Shown: positions 41,961-50,462 of the stretch, one piece after another
Layout: every line of letters starts with the position of its first letter
Numbering within the stretch: the stretch's first letter is position 1
NCBI GenBank assembly: GCA_903822495.1
Contig: CAIJPD010000018.1
Location: forward strand, 62,001-126,000
Direction of reading: 5' to 3'
DNA: 64,000 nt
Source of the DNA: an uncultured Chloroflexota bacterium
GTDB taxonomy: Bacteria > Chloroflexota > Limnocylindria > Limnocylindrales > CSP1-4
The notes under the pieces: generated by a model
The model's database searches: none
The model's input: only the letters and a program-made list of their open reading frames with translations
What the model was told of the DNA's origin: nothing
Program-made: the position numbers and the translations under genes

Positions 41961-42818
41961 CTACGCGGCGGCCGCCGGCGTCTGGCTCCGCGGGACGACG
42001 GCCAGTGACGGCCGGAGGAAGAGGAACAGGATCCCGGCCAGGTAGGCCACGTGGACGACGAGCGTGGTCACCTCCGGGGTGGACGTGTAGCCGAAGATGG
42101 CGCCCAGGAACTGGCCGACACCCGTCTCGTGCGACAGGACCCCGCTGATGTCAAAGGCGGTGGCCGTCCCGATCCCGATGGCGCCGATCTCGATGAACTC
42201 GTGGACGCCGTGGGAGACGAGGCCGGCGGCCACGAAGATCAGCGCGATGCCCGTCCAGCGGAAGAAGAGGGCCAGGTTGATGCGGCGGCTGCCCGAGTAG
42301 AAGAGGTACCCGAGCACCCCGGCCCCCGCGATTCCGGCGAGCGCCCCCAGCAGCACGCTGCCCGCTCCCGCGTCGGCCGACTGCGCCTGACCCACGAGGA
42401 AGATGGAGCTCTCCAGCCCCTCGCGGATGACGGCGGTGAACGCGAGGAGGGACAGGCCCCAGGCCGACCCGGTGCCGAGCGCACGATCGACCGCGACGCG
42501 CAGCTCCCCGCTGGCCCGCGCCGCCTGGCGACGCATCCAGAAGAGCATCCAGGTGACGACGGCGGCGGCGACGAGCAGCGTCGTGCCCTCGAAGATCTGC
42601 TCGTACGGCTCCTGCAGCTCGCCCACGGTCTGGTAGATCACCACGCCGACGATGAGGCTGACGAGGGCGGCGCCAAGCGCGCCCAGCCAGACCTTGGGCG
42701 CATGTGCGCCGTTGCCGGTCCGGGCCAGGTAGGCCAGCACGATCGCGAGGATGAGCGCGGCTTCCACGCCTTCCCGGAGTCCCGTCAGCGCCCCACCCGC
42801 AAATGAGCCAACGTCCAT
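41961..42818 (-). CDS. FTR1/EfeU family high-affinity iron permease
   Basis: A 285-residue membrane protein with seven helices. The two R-E-x-x-E iron motifs are present: LTGLREGVEAALILAIVLAY (helix 1) and FTAVIREGLESSIFLVGQAQ (helix 4). FTR1 proteins import ferric iron handed over from a ferroxidase or EfeO/EfeB. Neither efeO nor efeB is adjacent, so this acts alone or with distant partners. ATG 42818 has GAGGAG upstream. A promoter with an overlapping 19-bp inverted repeat lies 47-77 bp upstream, consistent with metal control. Confidence 0.93.
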   Translation of the reverse strand: MDVGSFAGGALTGLREGVEAALILAIVLAYLARTGNGAHAPKVWLGALGAALVSLIVGVVIYQTVGELQEPYEQIFEGTTLLVAAAVVTWMLFWMRRQAARASGELRVAVDRALGTGSAWGLSLLAFTAVIREGLESSIFLVGQAQSADAGAGSVLLGALAGIAGAGVLGYLFYSGSRRINLALFFRWTGIALIFVAAGLVSHGVHEFIEIGAIGIGTATAFDISGVLSHETGVGQFLGAIFGYTSTPEVTTLVVHVAYLAGILFLFLRPSLAVVPRSQTPAAAA

Positions 42819-42864
42819 GACCTGCTCCTCGTTCCCGGCGATGGTCGTCGCCGCAGTGATGCAG

Positions 42865-42895
42865 ATCGTAGTTGCCCTTGGCCTTGTTGGTCAAG
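42865..42895 (-). promoter_or_regulatory. FTR1 promoter with 19-bp inverted repeat
   Basis: Minus strand: -35 TTGACC (42894-42889), 18-bp spacer, -10 TACGAT (42870-42865). Over the -35 lies a 19-bp inverted repeat, CTTGACC-AACAA-GGCCAAG (42895-42877), with one mismatch between arms. Fur and DtxR/IdeR operators are also about 19 bp, but the sequence does not match either consensus that I know. Confidence 0.55.
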
Positions 42896-43048
42896 CGTCC
42901 CTGAGTCCAGTACGCATGGCGCCCTTCCATCGAGCGGCAGGTGCATCGGGCGGCACGAGGCAGATGGGTCTCCGGGCCCGTGCGGCGATGTCGTTGGCCA
43001 GGCGTGCCGGACGCCGTGCGCCGGCTAAGGCGCCGGCGGGGGCGCGGG

Positions 43049-45736
43049 CTAGAGCGCCAGCGGGTCCAGCTTCTCGGGGTCGATCCCCAGGTCGAGGACC
43101 GCCTGGGCAGCCCGGTCGGCCGTCACGCGGCCGCAGCGGGCCAGCTCCACGATGGCCGCGGCCGCGATGTGGGCCGGATCGACCTCAAACAGGGCGCGCA
43201 GGGCGGGGCGGTCGTCGCTCCGGCCAAAGCCGTCCGTGCCGAGCGACACGTACGAGCGCGGCAGCCAGCGGGCGATCATGTCCGGCACGCTCTTGAGCCA
43301 GTCCGTGGCCGCGACCACCGGGCGACCGTCATCGGGGAGCTGCTCCGTGACATACGGGATGCGGGCCGGCTGGTCCGGGTGCAGCCGGTTCCAACGCTCG
43401 GCCGCCAGCGCATCACGTCGCAGGAGGGCGAAGGACGGCGCGGACCAGACCTCGGCGGCGATCCCCAGCTTCTCCGCCAGCAGATCGGCGGCGGCCAGGA
43501 CCTGCTGGAAGATGGAGCCGGAGCCCAGGAGGCGAACGGCCGGGGCGCCCGGGCCAAGGTCCGGGGCCGCGCGGAACCGGTAGAGGCCGCGCAGGATCCC
43601 CTCGTCGACGTTCTCCGGCTTGGGCGCCTGCAGGTAGTTCTCGTTGTACAGCGTGACGTAGTAGAAGACGTCCTCGCCCCGGTTGTACATGCGCTCGATG
43701 CCGTCGCGGACCACGGCCGCCAACTCGTACGCGAAGGCCGGGTCGTACGGGCGACAGGCCGGCACGGTGGCGGCGAGCACGTGGCTGTGGCCGTCATCAT
43801 GCTGGAGGCCCTCGCCCGAGAGCGTGGTCCGCCCCGCTGTGCCGCCCATCAGGAAGCCCCGTCCGCGGGCGTCGGCAAAGGCCCAGATCTGGTCGCCGGT
43901 CCGCTGGAAGCCAAACATCGAGTAGAAGCTGTAGAACGGGATCATCGGGAAGGCGTGCGTGGCGTAGGACGTCCCGGCCGCCTGGAGGCTGGCCATGCTG
44001 CCCGCCTCGGTGATCCCCTCCTCCAGCACCTGTCCGTCGCGCGCCTCGCGATACTTGAGCACCAGCTCGCTGTCGACGGGCTCGTAGACCTGGCCCAGCG
44101 ACGAGTAGATGCCCACCTCGTTGAAGAGCGGGTCCATGCCGAAGGTGCGTGCCTCGTCCGGGATGATCGGGACGATGCGCGGCCCAAGCTCCGGGTCCCG
44201 GATCAGGTTGCGGAGGAGTCGCGTGAAGACCATGGTGGTGGAGACGGCCGTGGTGCTGCCCGTCGCGAATTCGTCGTCGATGGTGCGTGCGGGCACGGGC
44301 AGCGGCTTGGAGCGGACGACGCGCCTGGGCAGCGGGCCGCCGAGGGCGCGCCGGCGCTCGGCCAGGTACTCCACCTCCTCCGAGCCGGGGCCCGGGTGGT
44401 AGTACGGCGCTTCCTTGAGCTTGCTGTCCGGGATGGGCAGCTCCAGGCGGTCGCGGAAGACCCGCAACTCGGTCTCCGTCAGCTTCTTGGCCTGGTGGGC
44501 GATGTTGCGCCCCTCCGCACCCGTGCCCAGCGTCCAGCCCTTGACCGTCTTGGCGAGGATGACCGTGGGGGCGCCCTTCATCTCCGTGGCCGCCTTGTAG
44601 GCCGCGTAGACCTTCCGGTAGTCGTGGCCGCCCCGGCGAAGCTTGGCCAGCTCGTCGTCCGAGAGGTGCTCCACGAGCCGACCGAGGCGTCGGTCCGGGC
44701 CAAAGAAGTGGGAGCGGATGTAGGCCCCACCGGCGACGGTGAACTTCTGGAACTCGCCGTCGACCGTCTCGTTCATCTTCTCCAGCAGCACGCCGTCGAC
44801 GTCGCGGGCGAGGAGCGGGTCCCAGTCGCGCGACCAGATGACCTTGATGACGTTCCAGCCGGAGCCGCGGAAGACCGCCTCCAGCTCCTGGATGATCTTG
44901 CCGTTGCCGCGGACGGGCCCGTCCAGGCGCTGCAGGTTGCAGTTCACGACGAAGGTGAGGTTGTCGAGCCCCTCCCGGGCCGCCACGTGGAGCGCGCCCA
45001 GCGCCTCGGGCTCGTCGCTCTCGCCGTCGCCCAGGAACGCCCACACCCGGGAGGCGGACGTGTCGAGCAGCCCACGGTTCTGGAGGTAGCGGTTGTAGCG
45101 CGCCTGGTAGATGGCGCTGATGGGCCCGATGCCCATGGAGACCGTGGGGAACTCCCAGAAGTCCGGCATGGTGCGCGGATGCGGGTACGAGGGAAGTCCC
45201 TGGCCGGGCACGGACTCGCGCCGGAAGTTGTCGAGCTGCGCCTCGCTGAGCCGGCCCTCCAGGAACGCCCGGGCGTAGATGCCCGGCGCGGCGTGGCCCT
45301 GGTAGAAGACCTGGTCCCCGGAGCCGGTGCCGTCCTTGCCGCGGAAGAAGTGGTTGAAGCCCACCTCGTACAGCGATGCCGCGGAGGCGTACGTCGCCAG
45401 GTGGCCGCCGATCCCGGGTGCGTTGGTGTTGGCGCGCAGGACCATGGCCACGGCGTTCCAGCGGATGATCCGACGGATGCGGTGCTCGAGCCCTTCGTCG
45501 CCCGGGAAGACGGGCTCCTGCTCGGGGCTGATCGTGTTGATGTAGCGCGTGTGCGTCAGCGGCGGGACGCCGACCCGCAGCTGGCGGGAGCGCTTGAGCA
45601 GCTTGTAGAGGAGGAATCGCGCGCGTGCCTCGCCCTCGCGGGCGACCACGTCATCCAGCGAGTCCATCCACTCGGCGGTCTCCACGGAATCCGTGTCCGG
45701 AAGCTGGCGCTTGAACTCCTCGAAGTACATCGGCAC
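43049..45736 (-). CDS. aceE: Pyruvate dehydrogenase E1 component, homodimeric type
   Basis: An 895-residue ThDP-dependent enzyme that decarboxylates pyruvate for acetyl-CoA formation. It begins MYFEEFKRQLPDTDSVETAE; the ThDP motif is GDGESDEPEALGALHVA ... FVVNCNLQRLDGPVRGNGK. Other AceE blocks are present: PGIGGHLATYASAASLYEVG, VFYQGHAAPGIYARAFLEGR, AKTVKGWTLGTGAEGRNIAH, TEAGSMASLQAAGTSYATHA. Length matches E. coli AceE (about 887). GTG 45736 was preferred over ATG 45730 because GGAG lies eight bases before it; the difference is two residues. E2 and E3 genes are not nearby. Confidence 0.95.
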   Translation of the reverse strand: MPMYFEEFKRQLPDTDSVETAEWMDSLDDVVAREGEARARFLLYKLLKRSRQLRVGVPPLTHTRYINTISPEQEPVFPGDEGLEHRIRRIIRWNAVAMVLRANTNAPGIGGHLATYASAASLYEVGFNHFFRGKDGTGSGDQVFYQGHAAPGIYARAFLEGRLSEAQLDNFRRESVPGQGLPSYPHPRTMPDFWEFPTVSMGIGPISAIYQARYNRYLQNRGLLDTSASRVWAFLGDGESDEPEALGALHVAAREGLDNLTFVVNCNLQRLDGPVRGNGKIIQELEAVFRGSGWNVIKVIWSRDWDPLLARDVDGVLLEKMNETVDGEFQKFTVAGGAYIRSHFFGPDRRLGRLVEHLSDDELAKLRRGGHDYRKVYAAYKAATEMKGAPTVILAKTVKGWTLGTGAEGRNIAHQAKKLTETELRVFRDRLELPIPDSKLKEAPYYHPGPGSEEVEYLAERRRALGGPLPRRVVRSKPLPVPARTIDDEFATGSTTAVSTTMVFTRLLRNLIRDPELGPRIVPIIPDEARTFGMDPLFNEVGIYSSLGQVYEPVDSELVLKYREARDGQVLEEGITEAGSMASLQAAGTSYATHAFPMIPFYSFYSMFGFQRTGDQIWAFADARGRGFLMGGTAGRTTLSGEGLQHDDGHSHVLAATVPACRPYDPAFAYELAAVVRDGIERMYNRGEDVFYYVTLYNENYLQAPKPENVDEGILRGLYRFRAAPDLGPGAPAVRLLGSGSIFQQVLAAADLLAEKLGIAAEVWSAPSFALLRRDALAAERWNRLHPDQPARIPYVTEQLPDDGRPVVAATDWLKSVPDMIARWLPRSYVSLGTDGFGRSDDRPALRALFEVDPAHIAAAAIVELARCGRVTADRAAQAVLDLGIDPEKLDPLAL

Positions 45737-45959
45737 GGGATCTGCTCCACTGGCCGTCGGGACGCGGCGCGCTTGACGGTGGCTCATCGCCAATGGCGGC
45801 GGGCCGACCGTGGCCCCCGATGGGACGCGGCTGTGACGCTGGGCGGACGGCCCTGTTGCTCCCCATCTGGGCGACGGGTCAGGTTGCTGGGAGGAAGCGT
45901 AGCCCATCACGCCAACCGTCGCCGATGCGGGACCGGTTGGGATGACGGGCCCAATGCGC

Positions 45960-45965
45960 TAGAGT
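45960..45965 (+). promoter_or_regulatory. -10 box TAGAGT, leaderless start of nicotinamidase gene
   Basis: TAGAGT, six bases (CGGCGC), ATG 45972. A possible -35 TTGGGA lies 17 bp further upstream (45937-45942). Confidence 0.65.
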
Positions 45966-45971
45966 CGGCGC

Positions 45972-46571
45972 ATGCAGCGGTACGACCCCCAGACGGCCCT
46001 GATCGTCGTCGACATGCAGAACGACTTCGCGGACCCGGCCGGCGGCCTCCCCGTGACGGGCGGCGACGAGATCGTGGACCTGATCAACCGCAAGGCGTGG
46101 CGTGCGATCCGGGCCGGGTCGTTCGTCGTCTACACGCAGGACTGGCATCCCGAGACCACGGCCCACTTCGCGAAGGATGGCGGCCTCTGGCCGGTCCACT
46201 GCGTGGCGGGGACCTGGGGCGCCGCCTTCCACCCTGGCCTCGAGGTCCTGGGCCCCTCGGTGAAGAAGGGCGTCAACGGCGAGGACGGCTACTCAGGCTT
46301 CACCATGCGCGACCCGGTCACCGGGGAGACCATCCCGACGGAGCTGGAGGCGCTCCTGCGCGTCCGCGGGATCGAGCGCGTGAGGATCTGCGGCCTGGCC
46401 ACGGACTACTGCGTCAAGGCCACGGCGCTCGACGCGGCCCGGCTGGGCTTCGCCACCACCGTCCTGGCGGACGCCATCGCGGCGGTTGACCTGCAGCCGC
46501 GCGACGGCGAGGCCGCGATCGATGAGATGCGGGCCGCTGACATCGTCGTCCAGCGCACGAAGCCCGACTGA
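45972..46571 (+). CDS. pncA: Nicotinamidase / isochorismatase-family hydrolase
   Basis: A 199-residue cysteine hydrolase converting nicotinamide to nicotinate in NAD salvage. The catalytic Asp is in LIVVDMQNDFADPAGGLPVT, the metal-binding Asp/His in YTQDWHPETTAHF, Lys in GPSVKKGVNGEDGYSGF, and the nucleophile Cys in ICGLATDYCVKATALDAARL with the adjacent cis-peptide region. The G-L-A-T-D-Y-C-V-x-x-T-A sequence is specific for PncA among isochorismatase-fold enzymes. It complements the NiaR/NCS1 locus at 21.7-23.8 kb. I find no NiaR-like palindrome at this promoter. Confidence 0.92.
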   Translation: MQRYDPQTALIVVDMQNDFADPAGGLPVTGGDEIVDLINRKAWRAIRAGSFVVYTQDWHPETTAHFAKDGGLWPVHCVAGTWGAAFHPGLEVLGPSVKKGVNGEDGYSGFTMRDPVTGETIPTELEALLRVRGIERVRICGLATDYCVKATALDAARLGFATTVLADAIAAVDLQPRDGEAAIDEMRAADIVVQRTKPD

Positions 46572-46654
46572 GCCTCTCGGCCGGCGGCCCTGCACGACCT
46601 GGGCCGGTCCCGGCCACACCCGTCCAGCCCCGGTCCCCGGCAGCGAGGCAAGCG

Positions 46655-47554
46655 ATGGACCTCCACCTGGTCGATGCCACCTATGAGCTCTTCCGGGCGC
46701 ACTTCTCGCCGCGCCCCCCGGTCTACGGGCGAGACCGCGTGCTGCTGTCCGGCGTCTCGGGCCTGGTCGAGCAACTCCTGGTCCTCCTGCGCGACGAGGG
46801 CGCGACCCACGTCGGGTGCGCCACCGACCAGGTGATCCGGTCGTTCCGGAACGACCTGTACCCGGGCTACAAGACCGATGCGGGGGTGCCCCCCGAGCTC
46901 CTGGCGCAGTTCCCCGTCGCCGAGGAGGCGATCGAGGCCCTTGGGCTCGTGCTGTGGGCCATGGTCGAGTTCGAGGCCGACGACGCGATCGCCGCGGCGG
47001 CCGTCCGCTTCGCCGACCAGCCAGGGGTGGACCGGGTCGTGGTCTGCACGCCGGACAAGGACATGGCGCAGCTGGTTCGGGGCGGCAAGGTGGTCCTCTG
47101 GGATCGGCGGCGGCAGGTCGTCTACGACGACGAAGGCGTCCGGGCCAAGTGGGGCGTGCCCCCGGCCTCCATCCCCGACTGGCTCGCGCTGGTCGGCGAC
47201 GCCGCCGATGGCTTTCCCGGCCTCCCCGGCTGGGGCGCCAAGTCGGCGGCCGCCGTGCTGGCGATGTACGGCTCGCTGGAGGGGATCCCGGAGCGCCCCA
47301 CCGCGTGGGAGGTGCCCGGCCTGCGCGGCGCGGTCACCCTCTCGGCCACGCTGCGTCAACAGTGGGGCGACGCGCTGCTCTACCGCGACCTGGCGCGCCT
47401 CCGCACGGCGGCGGACGGCGTGCCCATCCCGCAGCCGACACCCGACGACCTGCGCTGGCGGGGGGCGCCGCGCGACCGTTGGGTGGCGTTCTGCGACCGC
47501 TGGGGGCTGGGTCGGCTCCGGGACCGGCCGCACCGCTGGCAGGACGAGGGCTAG
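46655..47554 (+). CDS. 5'-3' exonuclease (FEN/Pol I N-domain family)
   Basis: A 299-residue stand-alone flap-nuclease-family protein. N-terminal acidic site MDLHLVDATYELFRAHFS (Asp7), conserved helical arch region DVIRSFRNDLYPGYKTD-like (QVIRSFRNDLYPGYKTDAGV), acidic cluster VEFEADDAIAAAAVRFADQP and VVCTPDKDMAQLV, and a helix-3-turn-helix (GDAADGFPGLPGWGAKSAAA). The polymerase domain of Pol I is absent. The role is probably RNA primer or flap removal. ATG 46655 has AGCGAGGC upstream. The TAG stop overlaps the stop of the convergent inositol-phosphatase gene by three bases. Confidence 0.9.
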   Translation: MDLHLVDATYELFRAHFSPRPPVYGRDRVLLSGVSGLVEQLLVLLRDEGATHVGCATDQVIRSFRNDLYPGYKTDAGVPPELLAQFPVAEEAIEALGLVLWAMVEFEADDAIAAAAVRFADQPGVDRVVVCTPDKDMAQLVRGGKVVLWDRRRQVVYDDEGVRAKWGVPPASIPDWLALVGDAADGFPGLPGWGAKSAAAVLAMYGSLEGIPERPTAWEVPGLRGAVTLSATLRQQWGDALLYRDLARLRTAADGVPIPQPTPDDLRWRGAPRDRWVAFCDRWGLGRLRDRPHRWQDEG

Positions 47555-48396
47555 CCGCGGTCTCCGCGGACCAGCGCCAGGAACTGCCCGTGGCCCGTGG
47601 GCGGCGCGGCGAGCACGCTGATGCTCCGGGTCGGGTGGCCAAGGTTGAACCACGGCCCGCCGGCCAGGTCCGTCACCGTGGCGCCGCCGGCCTCGGCGAT
47701 CAGCCCGGCCGCGGCGATGTCCCAGAGCGAGAGGCCGCCCTCCTGGACGAAGCCATCGAACCGGCCGTGGGCCACGTACGCGAGCGCCAGCGCCGCCGAG
47801 CCCATGTTCCGGACGGCGCGCACGGCCTTCATGACCGAGGCGCTCCTCCGGCCGGACGCCCGGCCGTTGAGCCAGAGAGACACCACGAAGTCATTCAGCG
47901 CGGGCTTGGCGGGCGTCCGGATCTCGCGGCCATTCAGGTGGGCAGGCCCGCCGGCGACCGCGGCGAACGTCTCTGCCCGGATTGGGTCATGGACCACGCC
48001 CAGGCTGGGGACGCCGTCGAGCACCATGGCGATGGACACGCAGAAGTACGGCACGCCGTTGGCGTAGTTGATGGTGCCGTCCAGGGGGTCGACGATCCAG
48101 AGACGGCCAACGCCCGAGGTGGCCTGGCCGCCGTGCCCGTCGTGCCCGCCGGTCTCCTCGGCCAGGATGGCGTCGCCCGGCCCGTGGGCGCGGATGGCGT
48201 CCAGGATCAGCGCTTCCGAGAGGTGGTCCACCTCCGTGACGACGTCCTTGGTGCCCTTGTAGTCCACGCGCTCCACGCGCTCGTAGCGCTCCGCAAGGAT
48301 GCGGCCCGCGCGCTCGGCCAGGTCGCTGGCGAAGGCGAGGTCGGCGGACAGGGTCGGCGAGGGACCGGCGTGGCTGGCTTGTTCGCTCTCGCTCAC
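47551..48396 (-). CDS. Inositol monophosphatase family protein
   Basis: A 281-residue Mg2+-dependent, Li+-sensitive phosphatase fold. Metal-binding motifs: KDVVTEVDHLSEALILDAIR, ILAEETGG, WIVDPLDGTINYANGVPYFC (D-P-L-D-G-T-x-N) and GGLSLWDIAAAGLIAEAGGA (W-D-x-A-A). Substrates in the family include inositol-1-phosphate, histidinol phosphate, PAP and fructose bisphosphate; sequence does not decide. The GTG start at 48396 overlaps the stop of the zinc-ribbon gene (GTGA), better supported than an ATG four codons upstream. Confidence 0.92.
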   Translation of the reverse strand: MSESEQASHAGPSPTLSADLAFASDLAERAGRILAERYERVERVDYKGTKDVVTEVDHLSEALILDAIRAHGPGDAILAEETGGHDGHGGQATSGVGRLWIVDPLDGTINYANGVPYFCVSIAMVLDGVPSLGVVHDPIRAETFAAVAGGPAHLNGREIRTPAKPALNDFVVSLWLNGRASGRRSASVMKAVRAVRNMGSAALALAYVAHGRFDGFVQEGGLSLWDIAAAGLIAEAGGATVTDLAGGPWFNLGHPTRSISVLAAPPTGHGQFLALVRGDRG

Positions 48397-48917
48397 GGGG
48401 CCGAGCATTGGACGACGAGGAGCCGGGGCGTGCCGCCGAGCTGGGTGATCTGGCTGGTGAACGTCACGGTCTGGCCGGCGTCGATCCGGGGGGTCTCGGC
48501 ATAGCCGTTGGCGCCGCCGTAGCGCGCCACCGGATCGTTGAGCACGCATGTGGTCGCGCCCGCGCTGGTGCCCTGGTTGGTGACCATGAGGGTCACGGCC
48601 AGGCCGTCACCGGAGGCGGCGACCGTCACGAGATCACCCTTGAACGGCCCGACGCCGGCGAAGGCCATCCGGGCCACCACGGCCATGATCACAACGGCGA
48701 TCACGATCCCCAGGAGCGCGGTGCCGTGCACCTGCGACGACGCGGGATCGGCGAGGCCCAGGGGGTTGCACTCGTCGCACAGCCCGACGTCGATGGCGAC
48801 GGGGGCGCCGCACCGGACACAGCCGTGGAGCACGGGCGCGTCCTGGGCGTCAGGCGGGAGGGCGGCCTGGGCCGGGTCACCGGCGGGACTTGTCAGGGGC
48901 GCGGGGCTGCTTGTCAT
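48393..48917 (-). CDS. Zinc-ribbon single-pass membrane protein, function unknown
   Basis: A 174-residue protein. Residues about 30-60 form a zinc ribbon (HGCVRCGAPVAIDVGLCDEC, two CxxC pairs), followed by one membrane helix (ALLGIVIAVVIMAVVARMAF) and an extracytoplasmic beta domain of about 85 residues (GDGLAVTLMVTNQGTSAGAT ... PRLLVVQCSAP) like those in DUF4352/FxLYD-type proteins. It may sense or bind something outside the cell; there is no assigned function. ATG 48917 has TTGGAG six bases upstream. It is translationally coupled to the phosphatase gene. Confidence 0.8.
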   Translation of the reverse strand: MTSSPAPLTSPAGDPAQAALPPDAQDAPVLHGCVRCGAPVAIDVGLCDECNPLGLADPASSQVHGTALLGIVIAVVIMAVVARMAFAGVGPFKGDLVTVAASGDGLAVTLMVTNQGTSAGATTCVLNDPVARYGGANGYAETPRIDAGQTVTFTSQITQLGGTPRLLVVQCSAP

Positions 48918-49220
48918 CGGATCTCCAATGGTCGCACGAACGGCCGGAGGTGGTCCGGCGTTGCGTCCGTCTCCGACCGACGCCATTCTTGCCATACGAC
49001 CACCCGGCGAGCATTAGGTGAACCTCGGACCGGATCCGGCCCCTCCCGAGTGATCCGGGGGATCGAATTCATCCCGGGCCACGCTCACGCCGGCATGATT
49101 CCTCTCCCGTCCCGTCGTCCAGCGGTCGAGCATGTCGCCTTACGACCGTGGGGCGGTCATTTGGGAGAAACGGATCCCTGGGGCGCTCAGGCCGTGAACG
49201 CCACTCGACGACGACTCTGA
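48918..49220. other. 303-bp intergenic region
   Basis: Between the start of the zinc-ribbon gene and the 3' end of an LLM gene (both minus strand). It must contain the promoter of the zinc-ribbon operon. On the minus strand TATGGC (48997-48992) is the only weak -10-like hexamer I see. No ORF or RNA structure is convincing. Confidence 0.45.
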
Positions 49221-50453
49221 TCAGCTCGGCCCGTAGGTCCCCGCCTTCGCCGTCTCGAACGCATCGGCCAGGAGTCGAAGGCCCACTTCGAAGGACGTCT
49301 GGCCGTCGATTCTCAGGCCAATGCCGTAGATCGAGTCGCGGCCGAAGCCCGAGCCATACGCCCAATGGTCGTGCGGAAGCCGGTACTCGACCCGGACCTC
49401 GCCGGGCCGAGGGCGGACATAGGCCAGGGTCTGCCCACCCAAGGTGATCCGGAAGTAGGTCGGCGTTGCACCTGCGTGCGGTACGAGCTCGACTGGCAGT
49501 CGTGTCGCCTGTTCCGCCAGGGCGCGCGCGATCGACTCGACCAGGGCTGTGCCGCTCCGTGATCGAATGACGTCAAGCACCGGGGCGGGCACGGGCCTCG
49601 GATCCCCCAGGGCGACACCCCGGCGGAGATCAACGAGCGCGTCCACGTCGGCAGCGGTGCGGGGCATCAGGATCACGCCATCGGCGCCGGCGACCAGCCA
49701 GCGGGCCAGCTCCTGCGTGGGATTGGCCGCCCAGGGCGTGCCGACGACGTTGTCGCGGCCGGCGCGGCCTTCGGGCATGCCGACGAGGACCTCCTGCGTG
49801 GCGCGGTCGCGGCCGGCGGCGGCCAGGGCGTCCAGGTAGGCCGGGAGCAGGCGTTCGAAGGAGGTCGAAGCCGCCGCCCAGCCATCGGCCGCGCGGGCGG
49901 CGAGTCGGACGCCGGCGGGTGACTGCGCGCCGACGAGGATGGGCGGCACTGGGCGGGGCGCGGGCAGCTGCCGCGCGTCGCGGAGCGAGGCGACCGCCCC
50001 GGCCTCGCCGGTCACCACCTCCCCGGACCACAGGGCGCGGATCGCGGCGATGGACTCCTCGAGCAGGACGGCGCGCTCCCCCGCCGGCGGGAACGGAATC
50101 CCCAGCGCCGCGTGTTCGCCCGGAAACCCGCCGATCCCCATCCCCAGCACCAGCCGCCCGCCGGCGATCCCCTGGACCGTGGCCGCCGCCTTGGCGACGA
50201 GCGCCGGGTGGCGCTTGGTGACGTCGAGGACCAGGCTGCCCACCCGGACTCGCGACGTGCGCGCCGCGACCGCCGCGAGCATGGTCCAGGCCTCCAGCAC
50301 CGGGAGCGTTCCGTCGCCGCGCGGCATCAGGTGGTCCCAGCACCAGATCCCGTCGTAGCCGGCCGCCTCCAGGCGGACCGCTGCGTCCAGGAACCAGCCC
50401 GCGTCGGCGCCGATCGTGGGCAGGCAGACGCCGATCGGCAGCCGGCCGGCCAT
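49221..50453 (-). CDS. LLM-class flavin/F420-dependent oxidoreductase with C-terminal extension
   Basis: A 410-residue protein. Residues 1-300 are a luciferase-like TIM barrel (PIGVCLPTIGADAGWFLDAA, GYDGIWCWDHLMPRGDGTLP, RVRVGSLVLDVTKRHPALVA, GGRLVLGMGIGGFPGEHAAL). Residues about 308-410 are an added domain (RSGTALVESIARALAEQATR, TYFRITLGGQTLAYVRPRPG, EVRVEYRLPHDHWAYGSGFG) that is not part of the normal barrel. Its strand-rich, basic composition resembles small YjbR/DUF5655-like domains. Use of F420 is inferred from the F420 synthesis genes 1.4 kb away. MTA phosphorylase lies 10 bp upstream, probably same operon. Confidence 0.87.
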   Translation of the reverse strand: MAGRLPIGVCLPTIGADAGWFLDAAVRLEAAGYDGIWCWDHLMPRGDGTLPVLEAWTMLAAVAARTSRVRVGSLVLDVTKRHPALVAKAAATVQGIAGGRLVLGMGIGGFPGEHAALGIPFPPAGERAVLLEESIAAIRALWSGEVVTGEAGAVASLRDARQLPAPRPVPPILVGAQSPAGVRLAARAADGWAAASTSFERLLPAYLDALAAAGRDRATQEVLVGMPEGRAGRDNVVGTPWAANPTQELARWLVAGADGVILMPRTAADVDALVDLRRGVALGDPRPVPAPVLDVIRSRSGTALVESIARALAEQATRLPVELVPHAGATPTYFRITLGGQTLAYVRPRPGEVRVEYRLPHDHWAYGSGFGRDSIYGIGLRIDGQTSFEVGLRLLADAFETAKAGTYGPS

Positions 50454-50462
50454 GGGCGGCCC

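Noticed and set aside
42941-46489. A 1182-codon open frame on the plus strand opposite aceE
   Set aside because: It is a shadow of the pyruvate dehydrogenase gene, with no recognisable domain.
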